From positions 1-64,000 of the forward strand of contig NZ_CP082289.1 in NCBI RefSeq assembly GCF_019880245.1: a DNA stretch of 64,000 bases. Direction: 5' to 3'. Below are positions 45,526-54,477 of this stretch, piece after piece. The DNA comes from Halobaculum roseum (GTDB lineage Archaea; Halobacteriota; Halobacteria; Halobacteriales; Haloferacaceae). Every line of letters begins with the position of its first letter. Position 1 is the first letter of the stretch. Under the pieces are notes generated by a model that saw nothing but the letters and a program-made list of their open reading frames with translations, searched no databases and was not told where the DNA came from. A program made the position numbers and the translations under genes.

Positions 45526-46119
45526 TTAGGGTTGTTTTCGGTGGTCTCGTCGCTCCCAAAAACGAGCGAGAGGACCATGGGAAATCGAGCCTTCGATATA
45601 CTGTCTTCCCAGCTCTGTAATCCGGTATTTTCCGCGCTCAACCTTTATGACAAACCCGCGGTTTTCAAGTTCACTAAGCCGGCGGTTTACTTCCTCACGA
45701 CTGTAATCAATATTGTACGCTATAATTGTAGGAGTTAGAATCAGCTCCTTTGAGTGGAAGAGGCCGAGAATAGCATCGTCAATCGGCATCATCCATTCAT
45801 CCTGCTGTCGAACCTGAATCGGTTCTTGGAGAAAAACATCTGCCCACGCGTCTCGGCGCAGGTCGTTTTCAAGTGGATTATAGAGACCAAAAATGACCAA
45901 GAGGGCTGCAACTCCGTGTACCCAATGAACCAGTGACGGGAATAATAGCTCAGTGATTGGCCCACCAATCAGGAATAGTATCAGTCCAGCGACAGTGAGT
46001 AAGAGGAACCGATGGTAATCTACGACAGTGGGCTTGAAGAACAGAAAATAGAAGACCCCGAAACCTGTTATAAGGCCAACTGCGAGGTTATAATAGGTGA
46101 ACAGAGAGTTTTCGAGCAC
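45526..46119 (-). CDS. Membrane protein with C-terminal winged helix
   Basis: 197 aa from a GTG start. Three to four membrane helices in the first 90 residues, then a soluble winged helix (about 115-185) with YSREEVNRRLSELENRGFVIKVERGKYRITELG. This is a membrane-bound regulator architecture, similar in idea to the one at 15209 but with the membrane part larger and no Met-rich loop. It follows a small membrane protein by 6 bp. Confidence 0.75.
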   Translation of the reverse strand: MLENSLFTYYNLAVGLITGFGVFYFLFFKPTVVDYHRFLLLTVAGLILFLIGGPITELLFPSLVHWVHGVAALLVIFGLYNPLENDLRRDAWADVFLQEPIQVRQQDEWMMPIDDAILGLFHSKELILTPTIIAYNIDYSREEVNRRLSELENRGFVIKVERGKYRITELGRQYIEGSISHGPLARFWERRDHRKQP

Positions 46120-46125
46120 CGCTAA

Positions 46126-46428
46126 TCACCCTTCTACCGCGCTATTCTTGATTTGCTGATGGGTTGCGATAACTAACCAAAGAAAGATAGCCACGATAGT
46201 ATAGAGGGCGCTTCGAATAGTGGCAAATAGTACGGTATCTGGTTCAAGGATGAACAGGATAACGTGATACACGATCGTCGCGGTCATCGTTACTGAGAGA
46301 AGCGCAATGACCGTACCAAAAGGGGATTCACGGAGAATGCGCCAGAAAAAGAGCGCTAAGAGCCCGGCTCCTGTTCCACTCATGATCGCAAAAATCGCGC
46401 TGAGTGTGTGAATCGTAGAATCGACCAT
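46126..46428 (-). CDS. Small three-helix membrane protein (upstream of 45526)
   Basis: 100 aa with three membrane helices and no visible motif. Its stop lies 6 bp before the next gene, so both are one unit. May form the sensor part of the adjacent membrane regulator. Confidence 0.65.
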   Translation of the reverse strand: MVDSTIHTLSAIFAIMSGTGAGLLALFFWRILRESPFGTVIALLSVTMTATIVYHVILFILEPDTVLFATIRSALYTIVAIFLWLVIATHQQIKNSAVEG

Positions 46429-46723
46429 AGTCGGGCTACGGTCCCAACAACCTTTAGTCCAGTTGCAAAATCCGTAGGCTGCCGATCACTTTTCCCTTGG
46501 AACGTCAAAGAGACGTCTCTAACACGGTATTAATAGGAAAATCGGATCTGCAGGACCTGCTTCTCTAGATATCACTCCCGACGATGCAGGGGAAATACGA
46601 TATTACTCTCCGTCTCACCTATTGTGTAAATCAGGGTTACGCAGCAATAGGCCGTCTCACTAGTTCTCGTTAGGGCTCGGGGTGCTGATAACAAAGTGTG
46701 GTCGCGTTAGATGAGATAGTGAA

Positions 46724-47071
46724 ATGGCTCTGACCCAGATCGACCACGTAGGCGAGAACGAACAAATGGCTGAATGTATCGATAACTGTCTCGCAGCGGC
46801 CCAAGCATGCGAGTGGTGCGCTGATGAGTGTCTCGGTGACGAGGAGATGGAAGAGTGTGCCCGTCTCTGTCGAGACGTCGCTGATCTCACTACGCTGCAC
46901 GCGCGCTTCATGGCACGGGACTCGAACTACAGTCCGCAGCTCGCCCAGGCCTGTGCCGGGGCCTGTGAAGAATGTGCTGAGGAATGTGAGCGTCACGATG
47001 CAGAACACTGTCAGGTCTGTGCTGAGGTACTCCGCGACTGTGCGGAGACCTGCCGCGAGATGGCTTCATAA
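46724..47071 (+). CDS. Cys-rich four-helix protein, copper-storage (Csp/DUF326)-like
   Basis: 115 aa with 15 cysteines arranged along predicted helices: MAECIDNCLAAAQACEWCADEC, MEECARLCRD, QACAGACEECAEECERH and HCQVCAEVLRDCAETC. CxxxC and CxxC spacing on one face of a four-helix bundle is the pattern of cytosolic Csp copper-storage proteins and DUF326. No export signal is seen. It would bind many Cu+ ions per chain. Stands alone with its own upstream region in the copper island. Confidence 0.85.
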   Translation: MALTQIDHVGENEQMAECIDNCLAAAQACEWCADECLGDEEMEECARLCRDVADLTTLHARFMARDSNYSPQLAQACAGACEECAEECERHDAEHCQVCAEVLRDCAETCREMAS

Positions 47072-47114
47072 ACGTAGAGTTCCATAACTGTCCATATTTG
47101 TTGGACCCGTTTTC

Positions 47115-47492
47115 ATGGATACACCAACGAAGTCTATTACAGTCTTCACCGGGGCCCTCGGGATCTGGCTCATGGCTTTCCCGTTCATAGTGGGCTCACC
47201 GTCTCCTGCCAAGTGGAACGACGTAGTTGTAGGTGGAATGATCGCCACATTAGCAGGGTATAATTACTCACGTGAGCGAATACAGGGTGGACCCAGCAAG
47301 GGAATTTCTGGGATACTCGTGCTGCTTGGCGGGTGGCTTCTGTTTGCCCCGTTTGTCACCGGAGTCACTGGAGGTCTTCTTTGGAATGACGTGGCTGTCG
47401 GCGTTCTAGTGACCGCGTTTGCAGGATACAACGTGTACGTAGCCCCGTCTGAAGAACAGACGGTTACTCATACGCCAACCAATGATACCTGA
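47115..47492 (+). CDS. SPW-repeat membrane protein
   Basis: 125 aa with four membrane helices in two similar halves. Each half has a helix and then a (S)PxxWND motif (SPSPAKWNDVVVG, then GGLLWNDVAVG), typical of SPW repeats. Function of the family is unknown. It lies just before the paired surface proteins. Confidence 0.75.
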   Translation: MDTPTKSITVFTGALGIWLMAFPFIVGSPSPAKWNDVVVGGMIATLAGYNYSRERIQGGPSKGISGILVLLGGWLLFAPFVTGVTGGLLWNDVAVGVLVTAFAGYNVYVAPSEEQTVTHTPTNDT

Positions 47493-47583
47493 ATTCCCAG
47501 CTACAACTGACCGTGTAGATGCCTTTCAGACAATGAGCGCCCACACGGGCAACGTTCGAAAACAGCGCGGGGTGAGCTAGTAA

Positions 47584-49371
47584 ATGGATATCTGGAAATT
47601 GGTAGCGATGGGTGTCGCTGCCATTGTCGCGATTCTCGTCGCTACACAACCGGTCTTCGTCGTCGGGCTGACGTTGTTCGACTACGGGCAGGCACCGAGT
47701 GAATCGTACACCACGATGCAGACTAAGGACGTGAGCAGATTCCCTGTCAATGATCCACAGCGCCAGAGTGAACTCACTGCCCGGGCTGCACGGCCACCTG
47801 ACTCAGGTCTCAATTATTCAACTGTGGTTCGTGTTCCCGAGAACGACTGGCAGACGGCTATGGCGGCATCTCGACTACGGGCGAGCGAAGACGCTCTTCT
47901 CCTCTTCGGGAACGCCACTCCCCCCAGTAGCGCAAATGGAACGAACACGTCCAGCGTCTCTACTGTTGACATCTCTGGTGGAAACCCCGCTGAGACAGCC
48001 GCTTCTATCGCCACCCGTGGGAACGGATCTGACGACATCAGTCAGAACAACGTCATCATTGTGAACTCTGACGAGCCACAGTGGGCACTGCCCGCTGCCG
48101 CCTGGAGCGCCTACTCTGGTGACCCAATTCTATACGCGAACGAAGACGGAGTCCCAGATGCCACCCAAGAGGCAATTGAGGAACTGAACGCCTCACACGC
48201 CTATGTCCTCGCACCGCCCGGCCTCGTGAGTGACGAAGCGCTCTCTGACCTCAACGTCGAGTGGACACGAGTTTCAGGGGACACCCCACAGGACCACGCC
48301 ATCGAGGTGGCAGAGTTCCGTGATGAGTCGCGAGACTTTGGCTGGGGAATCCATGAACGTGATAAAGTCGGTTACTACAACTTTATGCTCGTCAATCCCA
48401 GTGAGCCCGAGCACGCAGTCTCGTCGACAAATCTTCAGTGGGGGAAAGCTGGCCCAATCCTACTCGTCAACGATGACGGGAGCCTGCCAGCGGTAACTGA
48501 AAACTACGCGTGGCAGTCACAGCCGGCCTGGTTCTCGACCCCCGCAGAAGGGCCGTTTAACCACCTCTTCGCAATGGGGTCGACGGATCAGGTTTCCTGG
48601 GTGTCCCAGGGCCGGCTCGATTACGCGGTTGAGATCACGCAGTACCGCCATCAGGGGGCCGGCCTCAGTCCGCTAGAATCGCTCGCTGCGATCTGGGCCG
48701 GGTTCAGTATCCTCGGGGCGTCGTTTGTGTTCGCCCATGCACGTCACCGGCTACCTGAGATGAACGACTGGACGACGATGGTCTGGCCGCTGCTAACCCT
48801 TGTCCTTGGCCCATTTGGGCTGGCCCTCTACTGGCTCTCCTACAGGGGAAGACAGATCGTTACAACTGATCAGGGACCACGCGTCCTCCGCCCGTACTGG
48901 CTTCGAGCAGCCACAGCGACTGCAATGGGCGTTGGCTTTGCTGCAAGTACGATGATCGCGACGGGGTTCCTCCTCAACTACTTCGGCATACCGATGATCG
49001 TCCTCGACGGGCCACTATTCTGGCTCGGGAACGCGATGACGATCCTCATCGTGCTCGTGTACGTCATTGCGTTCCTCGTATCGTGGCTCGTCTTCCACAT
49101 CCCGATGCTAAAGGACTCACAAGGGCTCGATACCGGATCGGCAGCGAGGAAAGGTGCGAAGATCGTCGCCGTGAGCATGACGAGTGTCTCTGTCGGAATG
49201 ATGGGCGGAATGTGGGTACTCATGATGCTCAACCTACCAATGATGCCAGGAGACGACAACATCCTCTGGTTCGGCGTGATGGTGTTCGCTACGCTGGTCG
49301 GGTTCCTCATTGCTTGGCCAGTGAACGGACTGCTCGTTCGGAAAAACCTCAAACCGGGTGGTGCACTGTGA
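47584..49371 (+). CDS. Surface protein with cell-wall-binding-like repeats and DUF4396-like membrane part
   Basis: 595 aa. N-terminal membrane anchor (about 6-32), a large outer domain (about 40-345) resembling cell-wall-binding repeat 2 (ALPAAAWSAYSGDPILYAN, SHAYVLAPP), then five or so membrane helices. The helical part contains MVWPLLTLVLGPFGLALYW, similar to DUF4396 proteins seen in copper clusters, and a Met-rich helix GMMGGMWVLMMLNLPMMPG. Its stop overlaps the next gene. The joined architecture is unusual; function unknown. Confidence 0.7.
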   Translation: MDIWKLVAMGVAAIVAILVATQPVFVVGLTLFDYGQAPSESYTTMQTKDVSRFPVNDPQRQSELTARAARPPDSGLNYSTVVRVPENDWQTAMAASRLRASEDALLLFGNATPPSSANGTNTSSVSTVDISGGNPAETAASIATRGNGSDDISQNNVIIVNSDEPQWALPAAAWSAYSGDPILYANEDGVPDATQEAIEELNASHAYVLAPPGLVSDEALSDLNVEWTRVSGDTPQDHAIEVAEFRDESRDFGWGIHERDKVGYYNFMLVNPSEPEHAVSSTNLQWGKAGPILLVNDDGSLPAVTENYAWQSQPAWFSTPAEGPFNHLFAMGSTDQVSWVSQGRLDYAVEITQYRHQGAGLSPLESLAAIWAGFSILGASFVFAHARHRLPEMNDWTTMVWPLLTLVLGPFGLALYWLSYRGRQIVTTDQGPRVLRPYWLRAATATAMGVGFAASTMIATGFLLNYFGIPMIVLDGPLFWLGNAMTILIVLVYVIAFLVSWLVFHIPMLKDSQGLDTGSAARKGAKIVAVSMTSVSVGMMGGMWVLMMLNLPMMPGDDNILWFGVMVFATLVGFLIAWPVNGLLVRKNLKPGGAL

Positions 49372-50603
49372 GCGACCGTAGTCGCCGGACGTTCCTGCGC
49401 GATCTCGCCGCGCTACCAGTTGGAGCAACTCTTGGGGGTGCCGCACTCACGTATCGGGAAGTCCGGTCCTCAGGCGAGCGTAGCCAGGGCGGACCCGCGT
49501 CGGCTGACTTCGACGAGGAGACCGTCACGAGCATGACGACCCGTCTCGCCGGGAGTAACGACTACGAGACGGCGACAGCGTTCACACAGAACGTCTATCC
49601 CGCCATTAACGATCACACCCGACCGGGGGCAGCGATTCTCATCAGCGACAGCGATCTCGCTGCAGCACTTCCCGGCGTGGCGTTCATCCATCACCCTATC
49701 GACGGTGCGGTCCTCCTGACGGAGCCGGACTCCTTGCCGGAGGTAACGCGCGAGGAGATCGAGCGCCTCCACCCGGAAGGCGTTCACGTCGACGGAAACA
49801 TGCAGGTGTACATCGTCGGGGGCGAGCGCTACATCAGCAGTGACGTTCAGCGGACCGTCGAACAGATGGGGCTGAAGACCAGACGTATTGAGGGAGACAC
49901 ACCGATCGAAGTCGCGGCCAATGCAGATCAGTACCTCAGTACGATTCACGCCAACCACCGGGACACCACGTTTATCGCCGATCTCGACGATCTCCAGACC
50001 GCCATCCCGGCGCAGTCCTGGAACGCTCACGGCGGTGACGGCTTCCTCTACATTGACGGGAACCGCATCCCCGAGGCAACCCAGGAACAGCTTGAAGCCC
50101 GCTTCGACGAGGCATACATGTACCTCCTCGGCGACGAGAGCAAGATCAGCGAACAGGTCGCTCGCGACCTCGCACGTTTCGGCCACGTACAGCGAATCCC
50201 GAGGGGATCTGATCCGTACGAACTAAGCGTCGGCTTCGCCGGGTACAAGGACATCGGACGGAATCAGGGGTGGATCTTCGGCGAGTGGCCCCGTAACATT
50301 GGTTGGGGGATCGCTGAAAGCGGTCACAACTTTATCTTTGCGAACCCTGACAACTGGCAGACGGCACTCCCGGCGTGCGTCGAAAGTCATCGCGGGAAAC
50401 ACGGACCAATGCTCCACGTCGAGCAGGATACAGTACCAGACGCCGTTGAGAACTATCTCACAAACCTCACTCGGCCACACGAGTCCGCGCCGTATGACAG
50501 GAAGTACAATCACGGATGGATCGTTGGGGACACAGATCAGATTAGTCAACGAGTCCAAGCCCAGCTCCATGCAATGCTCCAAGAACCACGAGGTGACCAA
50601 TGA
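49368..50603 (+). CDS. Tat-exported protein with cell-wall-binding-like repeats
   Basis: 411 aa starting with GTG at 49368, overlapping the previous stop (GTGA). Twin-arginine signal RSRRTFLRDLAALPVGATLGG. The outer part repeats the pattern of the upstream protein: FTQNVYPAINDHTRPGAAILIS, AALPGVAFIHHPIDGAVLL and IPAQSWNAHGGDGFLYIDG. The two proteins probably act together at the cell surface. It overlaps the following gene by 4 nt. Confidence 0.75.
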   Translation: MSDRSRRTFLRDLAALPVGATLGGAALTYREVRSSGERSQGGPASADFDEETVTSMTTRLAGSNDYETATAFTQNVYPAINDHTRPGAAILISDSDLAAALPGVAFIHHPIDGAVLLTEPDSLPEVTREEIERLHPEGVHVDGNMQVYIVGGERYISSDVQRTVEQMGLKTRRIEGDTPIEVAANADQYLSTIHANHRDTTFIADLDDLQTAIPAQSWNAHGGDGFLYIDGNRIPEATQEQLEARFDEAYMYLLGDESKISEQVARDLARFGHVQRIPRGSDPYELSVGFAGYKDIGRNQGWIFGEWPRNIGWGIAESGHNFIFANPDNWQTALPACVESHRGKHGPMLHVEQDTVPDAVENYLTNLTRPHESAPYDRKYNHGWIVGDTDQISQRVQAQLHAMLQEPRGDQ

Positions 50604-51106
50604 GACGAATCGTCGCCACATTCGATGATTCCGAGGAAACAACAGAGGCCAAGCAAGCACTCCGTGAAGCAGGCTTAGAACCCGATGAGCCGGATATCGA
50701 TAATCCCTTCTTCGATCCAGCCACAAAGATGCCAGAAAGACGGGGACTTCTTTGGGGTGGACTACTTGGTGGACTCATCGGTGCTGTACTGCTATTTATG
50801 ATGGATCAGAACATGTTCTGGATTCCCCGTATCAGCCCAATTATGACCGCTGGCCAGTACATGCTTATCCTCCTCGGGTTCGGGCTCGGTGCCGCAATCG
50901 GTGGATTTCTTGGGGGTGTAGTAGGCACGTCTCGCCAGGTTACTGCACTGGATCAACCGAGAGTCGCTGTCATGGTCCCGGATAATCGCGTGGGTGAAAC
51001 GGAGGATCTCCTCCGGGATCAGGGTGCGACAGCAGTCGACGGTACCGTCACCCACCACGAGCATCCCCAGCAAACACAGGCAAAATCAAGTACCTCTACT
51101 GACTGA
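50600..51106 (+). CDS. Membrane protein with glycine-zipper helices
   Basis: 168 aa. Short N-terminal domain (MRRIVATFDDSEETTEAKQALREAG), two Gly-rich membrane helices (about 49-69 and 85-108), then a soluble repeat-like C-terminus (VAVMVPDNRVGETEDLLRDQGAT) that resembles the N-terminus and a His-rich tail THHEHP. Resembles general-stress membrane proteins of the heat-induced 17M type. Third gene of the operon with the two surface proteins. Confidence 0.65.
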   Translation: MRRIVATFDDSEETTEAKQALREAGLEPDEPDIDNPFFDPATKMPERRGLLWGGLLGGLIGAVLLFMMDQNMFWIPRISPIMTAGQYMLILLGFGLGAAIGGFLGGVVGTSRQVTALDQPRVAVMVPDNRVGETEDLLRDQGATAVDGTVTHHEHPQQTQAKSSTSTD

Positions 51107-51158
51107 GCTTCTCCCTACGTTCGTTCTGTGACTTTCGTTCCCGCTACGTCCTCGGTAG

Positions 51159-52037
51159 TTACGACCGTTCATAGTGAAAGAGGTAGGTTTGGGCATAACC
51201 AGCATACTCGCCGAACCGATCCCGAAACGCAGTAGCTGTGGCGTCATATGAGTCCGCCACATCACCGGGGTAGTAGCGCTCGATAAGTCGCCGTGTCCAC
51301 GTATCGATTGGAACTGCTTCGAGGTGTCCAAAGGCAAACAGCGAAACACAGTCTGCTATTTTGGGACCAACGCCCGGGAAGGACTGAAGATCTTCATGGA
51401 CCTCTGCGTACGATCTGTCGCGTAGGAACGCCTCCGTAATATCCCCGTCTGCAACCATCTGAGTCGTCCGTTCAACGTATGGTGCACGGAATCCCAGACC
51501 GAGATTTCGGAGGTCGCTTTCCGATGCGGCCATCAACTGGTCAGGGCGGGGAAAGGCATAGTACGTGGACCCATCAACGTGGACGGGACTACCAAACTCC
51601 TGTGCGAGGCTACTCTGGAGGGCGTGAATCCGTTTGACGGGCATCCGTGCTGAACAAACAAACGAGATCAGACAGGGGAAGAACGGATCACGAACGACTC
51701 GGAGGCCAGGATACTGGCGTTTGGCCTTTTCGAGCGTAGGTTCCTCGGGGAAGCTGGTAAAGATTTCGTCGAGATCGTCGTCGAGTCTGAGTTGGCGACG
51801 TAGAATGCCAGCTGCATCCGTTGTTGCTTGCCAGTCTAACCGACCTGATTGCTGCCGTGCGAAGACAAGGTCATCCTCAACGACCGTGTAGTACCAGTGA
51901 CCGCCACCAGACACAGCTGTTTCCTCGTACATCCCTCCATCAACACGTTGCCAGAGAAATGATTGGGCGCTCTCAAGTGTCGCCTGTAAATCAAGTCGGC
52001 CAACACTACCCGGAATTGAAAGTGAGCCCGAATACAT
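51159..52037 (-). CDS. ogg: 8-oxoguanine DNA glycosylase, OGG1-type
   Basis: 292 aa. HhH-GPD fold: the helix-hairpin-helix FPGVGPKIADCVSLFAFGHLEAVPIDTW holds the catalytic Lys and Asp as in OGG1. An N-terminal domain precedes it and CLISFVCSARMPVKRI matches the conserved core. It removes oxidised guanine from DNA, reasonable where copper causes oxidative damage. Convergent with the glycine-zipper gene. Confidence 0.87.
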   Translation of the reverse strand: MYSGSLSIPGSVGRLDLQATLESAQSFLWQRVDGGMYEETAVSGGGHWYYTVVEDDLVFARQQSGRLDWQATTDAAGILRRQLRLDDDLDEIFTSFPEEPTLEKAKRQYPGLRVVRDPFFPCLISFVCSARMPVKRIHALQSSLAQEFGSPVHVDGSTYYAFPRPDQLMAASESDLRNLGLGFRAPYVERTTQMVADGDITEAFLRDRSYAEVHEDLQSFPGVGPKIADCVSLFAFGHLEAVPIDTWTRRLIERYYPGDVADSYDATATAFRDRFGEYAGYAQTYLFHYERS

Positions 52038-52103
52038 CGCCTTCTGGTGAAGTTGATATGGTCAGAACTCACTCGTCGACCAATCGTGGTCTTGAGCTAC
52101 TAC

Positions 52104-52409
52104 CTAGCTGATCTCCTCAATACTGGTCGTTTCCATCGACCCGTCCTGTTCTTCTCGCTGGACACGGAGTCGTATTCCTTCCTCCGTGTCGCTTCCCTCC
52201 ACGGTATTCACTATTTTCGGAGTCGCTTCCGAGTCTAGAACAGTCAACCGATCGTCTTCGGTTACGATACCATAGCCACTTTCGACACAGTGACCCATCA
52301 GCGCACACTCCCGCGAATGCGTACGAGCCTTTTCGAGGAGCTCATCGCGAGCGTTTTTCCGGATACATCCAACGTCGATAACGTACCCGTCGAGGGTCTC
52401 AGAAGCCAT
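52104..52409 (-). CDS. Small Cys/His protein, function unknown
   Basis: 101 aa from the ATG at 52409; the longer frame overlaps the Rieske gene antisense and is not used. Cys15 lies in DVGCIRKNARDELLEKA, followed by HSRECALMGHCVESGYGIV. A pattern of C, then CxxxxxC and SGYG also occurs in exported bacterial proteins, but this one has no signal. A metal site is possible. It is downstream of the FAD-Rieske gene on the same strand. Confidence 0.65.
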   Translation of the reverse strand: MASETLDGYVIDVGCIRKNARDELLEKARTHSRECALMGHCVESGYGIVTEDDRLTVLDSEATPKIVNTVEGSDTEEGIRLRVQREEQDGSMETTSIEEIS

Positions 52410-52446
52410 GGTGTCCCTAGTGTCCTGCCGCCTTTGGATGTTTGGG

Positions 52447-53991
52447 CTACTCATCAAGTTCACGTTCTGAGAGGGGGCTATTTGCAGGCCCATTGAGGAC
52501 TGAGCCATCACAGGCAAATCGAGAGCCGTGACAGGGACAATCCCAAGACTGCTCACCGTCGTTCCAGTAGACGAGGCAGCCCATATGCGAGCAGATCGCT
52601 GACACTGAATGAGTGTCGCCATCCTCGTCACGGTGTACTGCGGTCAGTCCGTCATCAAGCTCGAGAACAGCCCCATCCCCTTGCTGGACCGACTCAACGT
52701 CGCCGGACTGCGGATGCTCCGTGTAGTCTTCGAGGTAGTGTTTCACGTCGTGTTGATTGTGGTGAAGGAAGGGGTCTGCTGACGCGTTTTCATTGAACCG
52801 CATCGGCTGATAGACGTCTTCCCATTCGCTCTGTCCATCGACGATAAGATCTGAAAGCAACATCCCTGCGACGATCCCGTTCGTCATCCCCCAGCCGCCA
52901 AATCCCGTAGCCGTGTACACGTTCTCCGACTGGGGTCCGAGAAGGCCGATGAACGGGACTCGATCAATGGAGACGAAGTCCTGTGTCGACCAGCGATACG
53001 CAATCTCGTCGACGTTCAGGCGGTCGAATGCTTCCTGTTCGAGTTTCCGGTAGCGATCAACTGTACTATCACTATGGCCAGTTCGATGATTTTGTCCTCC
53101 GACGAGGACCATCGATTCCTCGCCAGCAGGGTGCGGCCGAACCGAGAAGTACGGATCTTCCGGTTTGTAGTGCATTCCTGCCGGCGCGTCACCCTGCAAG
53201 CGTACCGCCAGCACGTAGGAGCGCTTGGGATACAATCGCTCATAGTACCGTGCACGGTCGAACACCGGGAAGTGCGTCGCGACGACCACCGCATCTGCGG
53301 TGATCGACCCGCAATCGGTCGATACCTGACAGGGACTACCATCCTCGACGTCCATCGCTGTCGTGTTCTCGAAGATGTAACTGCTCTCTCCTGGGATTTC
53401 TTCGGCCAGTGCGAGAAGGTACTTTCGAGGATGGAATTGTGCCTGATCGTCGAGGCGGATTGCTGCTTCAATGTCAAAAGGCAGGTCCGTAGACTCTTGG
53501 AATGAAGCAGCGAGACTCAGTTGCTGAGCGGCATCGACTTCGGCCTGAATTTGGTGGCGGTTGTCGGAGGATTCAGTAAAGGTGTATGCGGCTGTCCTTT
53601 TAAAGTCGCAGTCGAGGCCCCGGTCCTCTACCGTGGCCTCGACGTGGTCGATGGCGGCTAGGTTCGCCTCAGCGTACTGTCGGGCCCGTTGCTCGTCGAA
53701 ATATTCGATGAGATGGTCGTAGATGAGGCCATGGAGAGCCGTCAGCTTCGCTGTAGTATGGCCAGTCACTCCTTCGAGAATGTGGTCACGTTCGACAATT
53801 GCGACTGATTTTCCCGCTTCTTGTAATTCAGCGGCGGTAGTGATACCTGCGATGCCACCGCCGATGATGGCGACGTCGACCTCAATTTCTCCGTCGAGGG
53901 TGTCGTACTCTGTTTTAGGTGTCGTCTCTATCCACAACGATTCATGTGCGCCCTGGAGTGGGGGTTGGGAAGTACCATCGTTTGAGTCCAT
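52447..53991 (-). CDS. FAD oxidoreductase (DAO) with C-terminal Rieske domain
   Basis: 514 aa. N-terminal FAD motif VAIIGGGIAGITTAAEL, C-terminal flavin contact YTATGFGGWGMTNG, then a Rieske 2Fe-2S domain with CSHMGC and CPCHGS. Proteins of this build oxidise amines or similar substrates, passing electrons through the cluster. Substrate unknown. No export signal. It is divergent from a small cupredoxin gene 84 bp away, which could be an electron partner in principle. Confidence 0.87.
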   Translation of the reverse strand: MDSNDGTSQPPLQGAHESLWIETTPKTEYDTLDGEIEVDVAIIGGGIAGITTAAELQEAGKSVAIVERDHILEGVTGHTTAKLTALHGLIYDHLIEYFDEQRARQYAEANLAAIDHVEATVEDRGLDCDFKRTAAYTFTESSDNRHQIQAEVDAAQQLSLAASFQESTDLPFDIEAAIRLDDQAQFHPRKYLLALAEEIPGESSYIFENTTAMDVEDGSPCQVSTDCGSITADAVVVATHFPVFDRARYYERLYPKRSYVLAVRLQGDAPAGMHYKPEDPYFSVRPHPAGEESMVLVGGQNHRTGHSDSTVDRYRKLEQEAFDRLNVDEIAYRWSTQDFVSIDRVPFIGLLGPQSENVYTATGFGGWGMTNGIVAGMLLSDLIVDGQSEWEDVYQPMRFNENASADPFLHHNQHDVKHYLEDYTEHPQSGDVESVQQGDGAVLELDDGLTAVHRDEDGDTHSVSAICSHMGCLVYWNDGEQSWDCPCHGSRFACDGSVLNGPANSPLSERELDE

Positions 53992-54075
53992 CTTGAGAAC
54001 CTCCGATAAGCCACGACGTATGGCATCCTATAGCACGACCGCGGCGTCAATAAACCTGAGGACCGTCTCTCCTGT

Positions 54076-54384
54076 ATGGGGCGAGCAACTGTTGAAATGA
54101 AGGACGAGGCGTTCGATCCAGTTCGGAAGTTGGTAGCACCGGGGACGACGGTCATCTGGAGAAACACTGGGTCAGCCGACCACGTCGTTGATAGTGTACA
54201 GTTTCACGATACCGCAGACCAGTGGCAGTTCCGCACGCAAACCCTTCGATCCGGGGATAGCGTCGTCTACGCATTTGATCAAGAAGGGATCTACGAGTAC
54301 TACTGCGGCCTCCAGGGAGAGGAGATGTGCGGGGTGATTCTCGTCGGCGATGTCTCACTCTCCAATTCACTTCCCTGTGAATGA
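54076..54384 (+). CDS. Cupredoxin-like protein lacking a signal and one copper ligand
   Basis: 102 aa, halocyanin-like fold. His36 (DHVVDS), Cys77 and Met84 are present, but the second His is Gln80 (YYCGLQGEEM where C-x-x-H is usual). No Tat or Sec signal is seen, though other cupredoxins here have one. It may bind copper poorly, bind in a changed geometry, or have lost function. An upstream export signal in another frame was not found. Divergent from the FAD-Rieske gene. Confidence 0.75.
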   Translation: MGRATVEMKDEAFDPVRKLVAPGTTVIWRNTGSADHVVDSVQFHDTADQWQFRTQTLRSGDSVVYAFDQEGIYEYYCGLQGEEMCGVILVGDVSLSNSLPCE

Positions 54385-54477
54385 CGAAGAGAGTGGTACG
54401 CAGTTTGCTACCCTAAGTCCCCTTATAGATGAACCCTGGGCAAAGGAAGTTTCCCGCGAGCAACCGTACCTAGAGAT

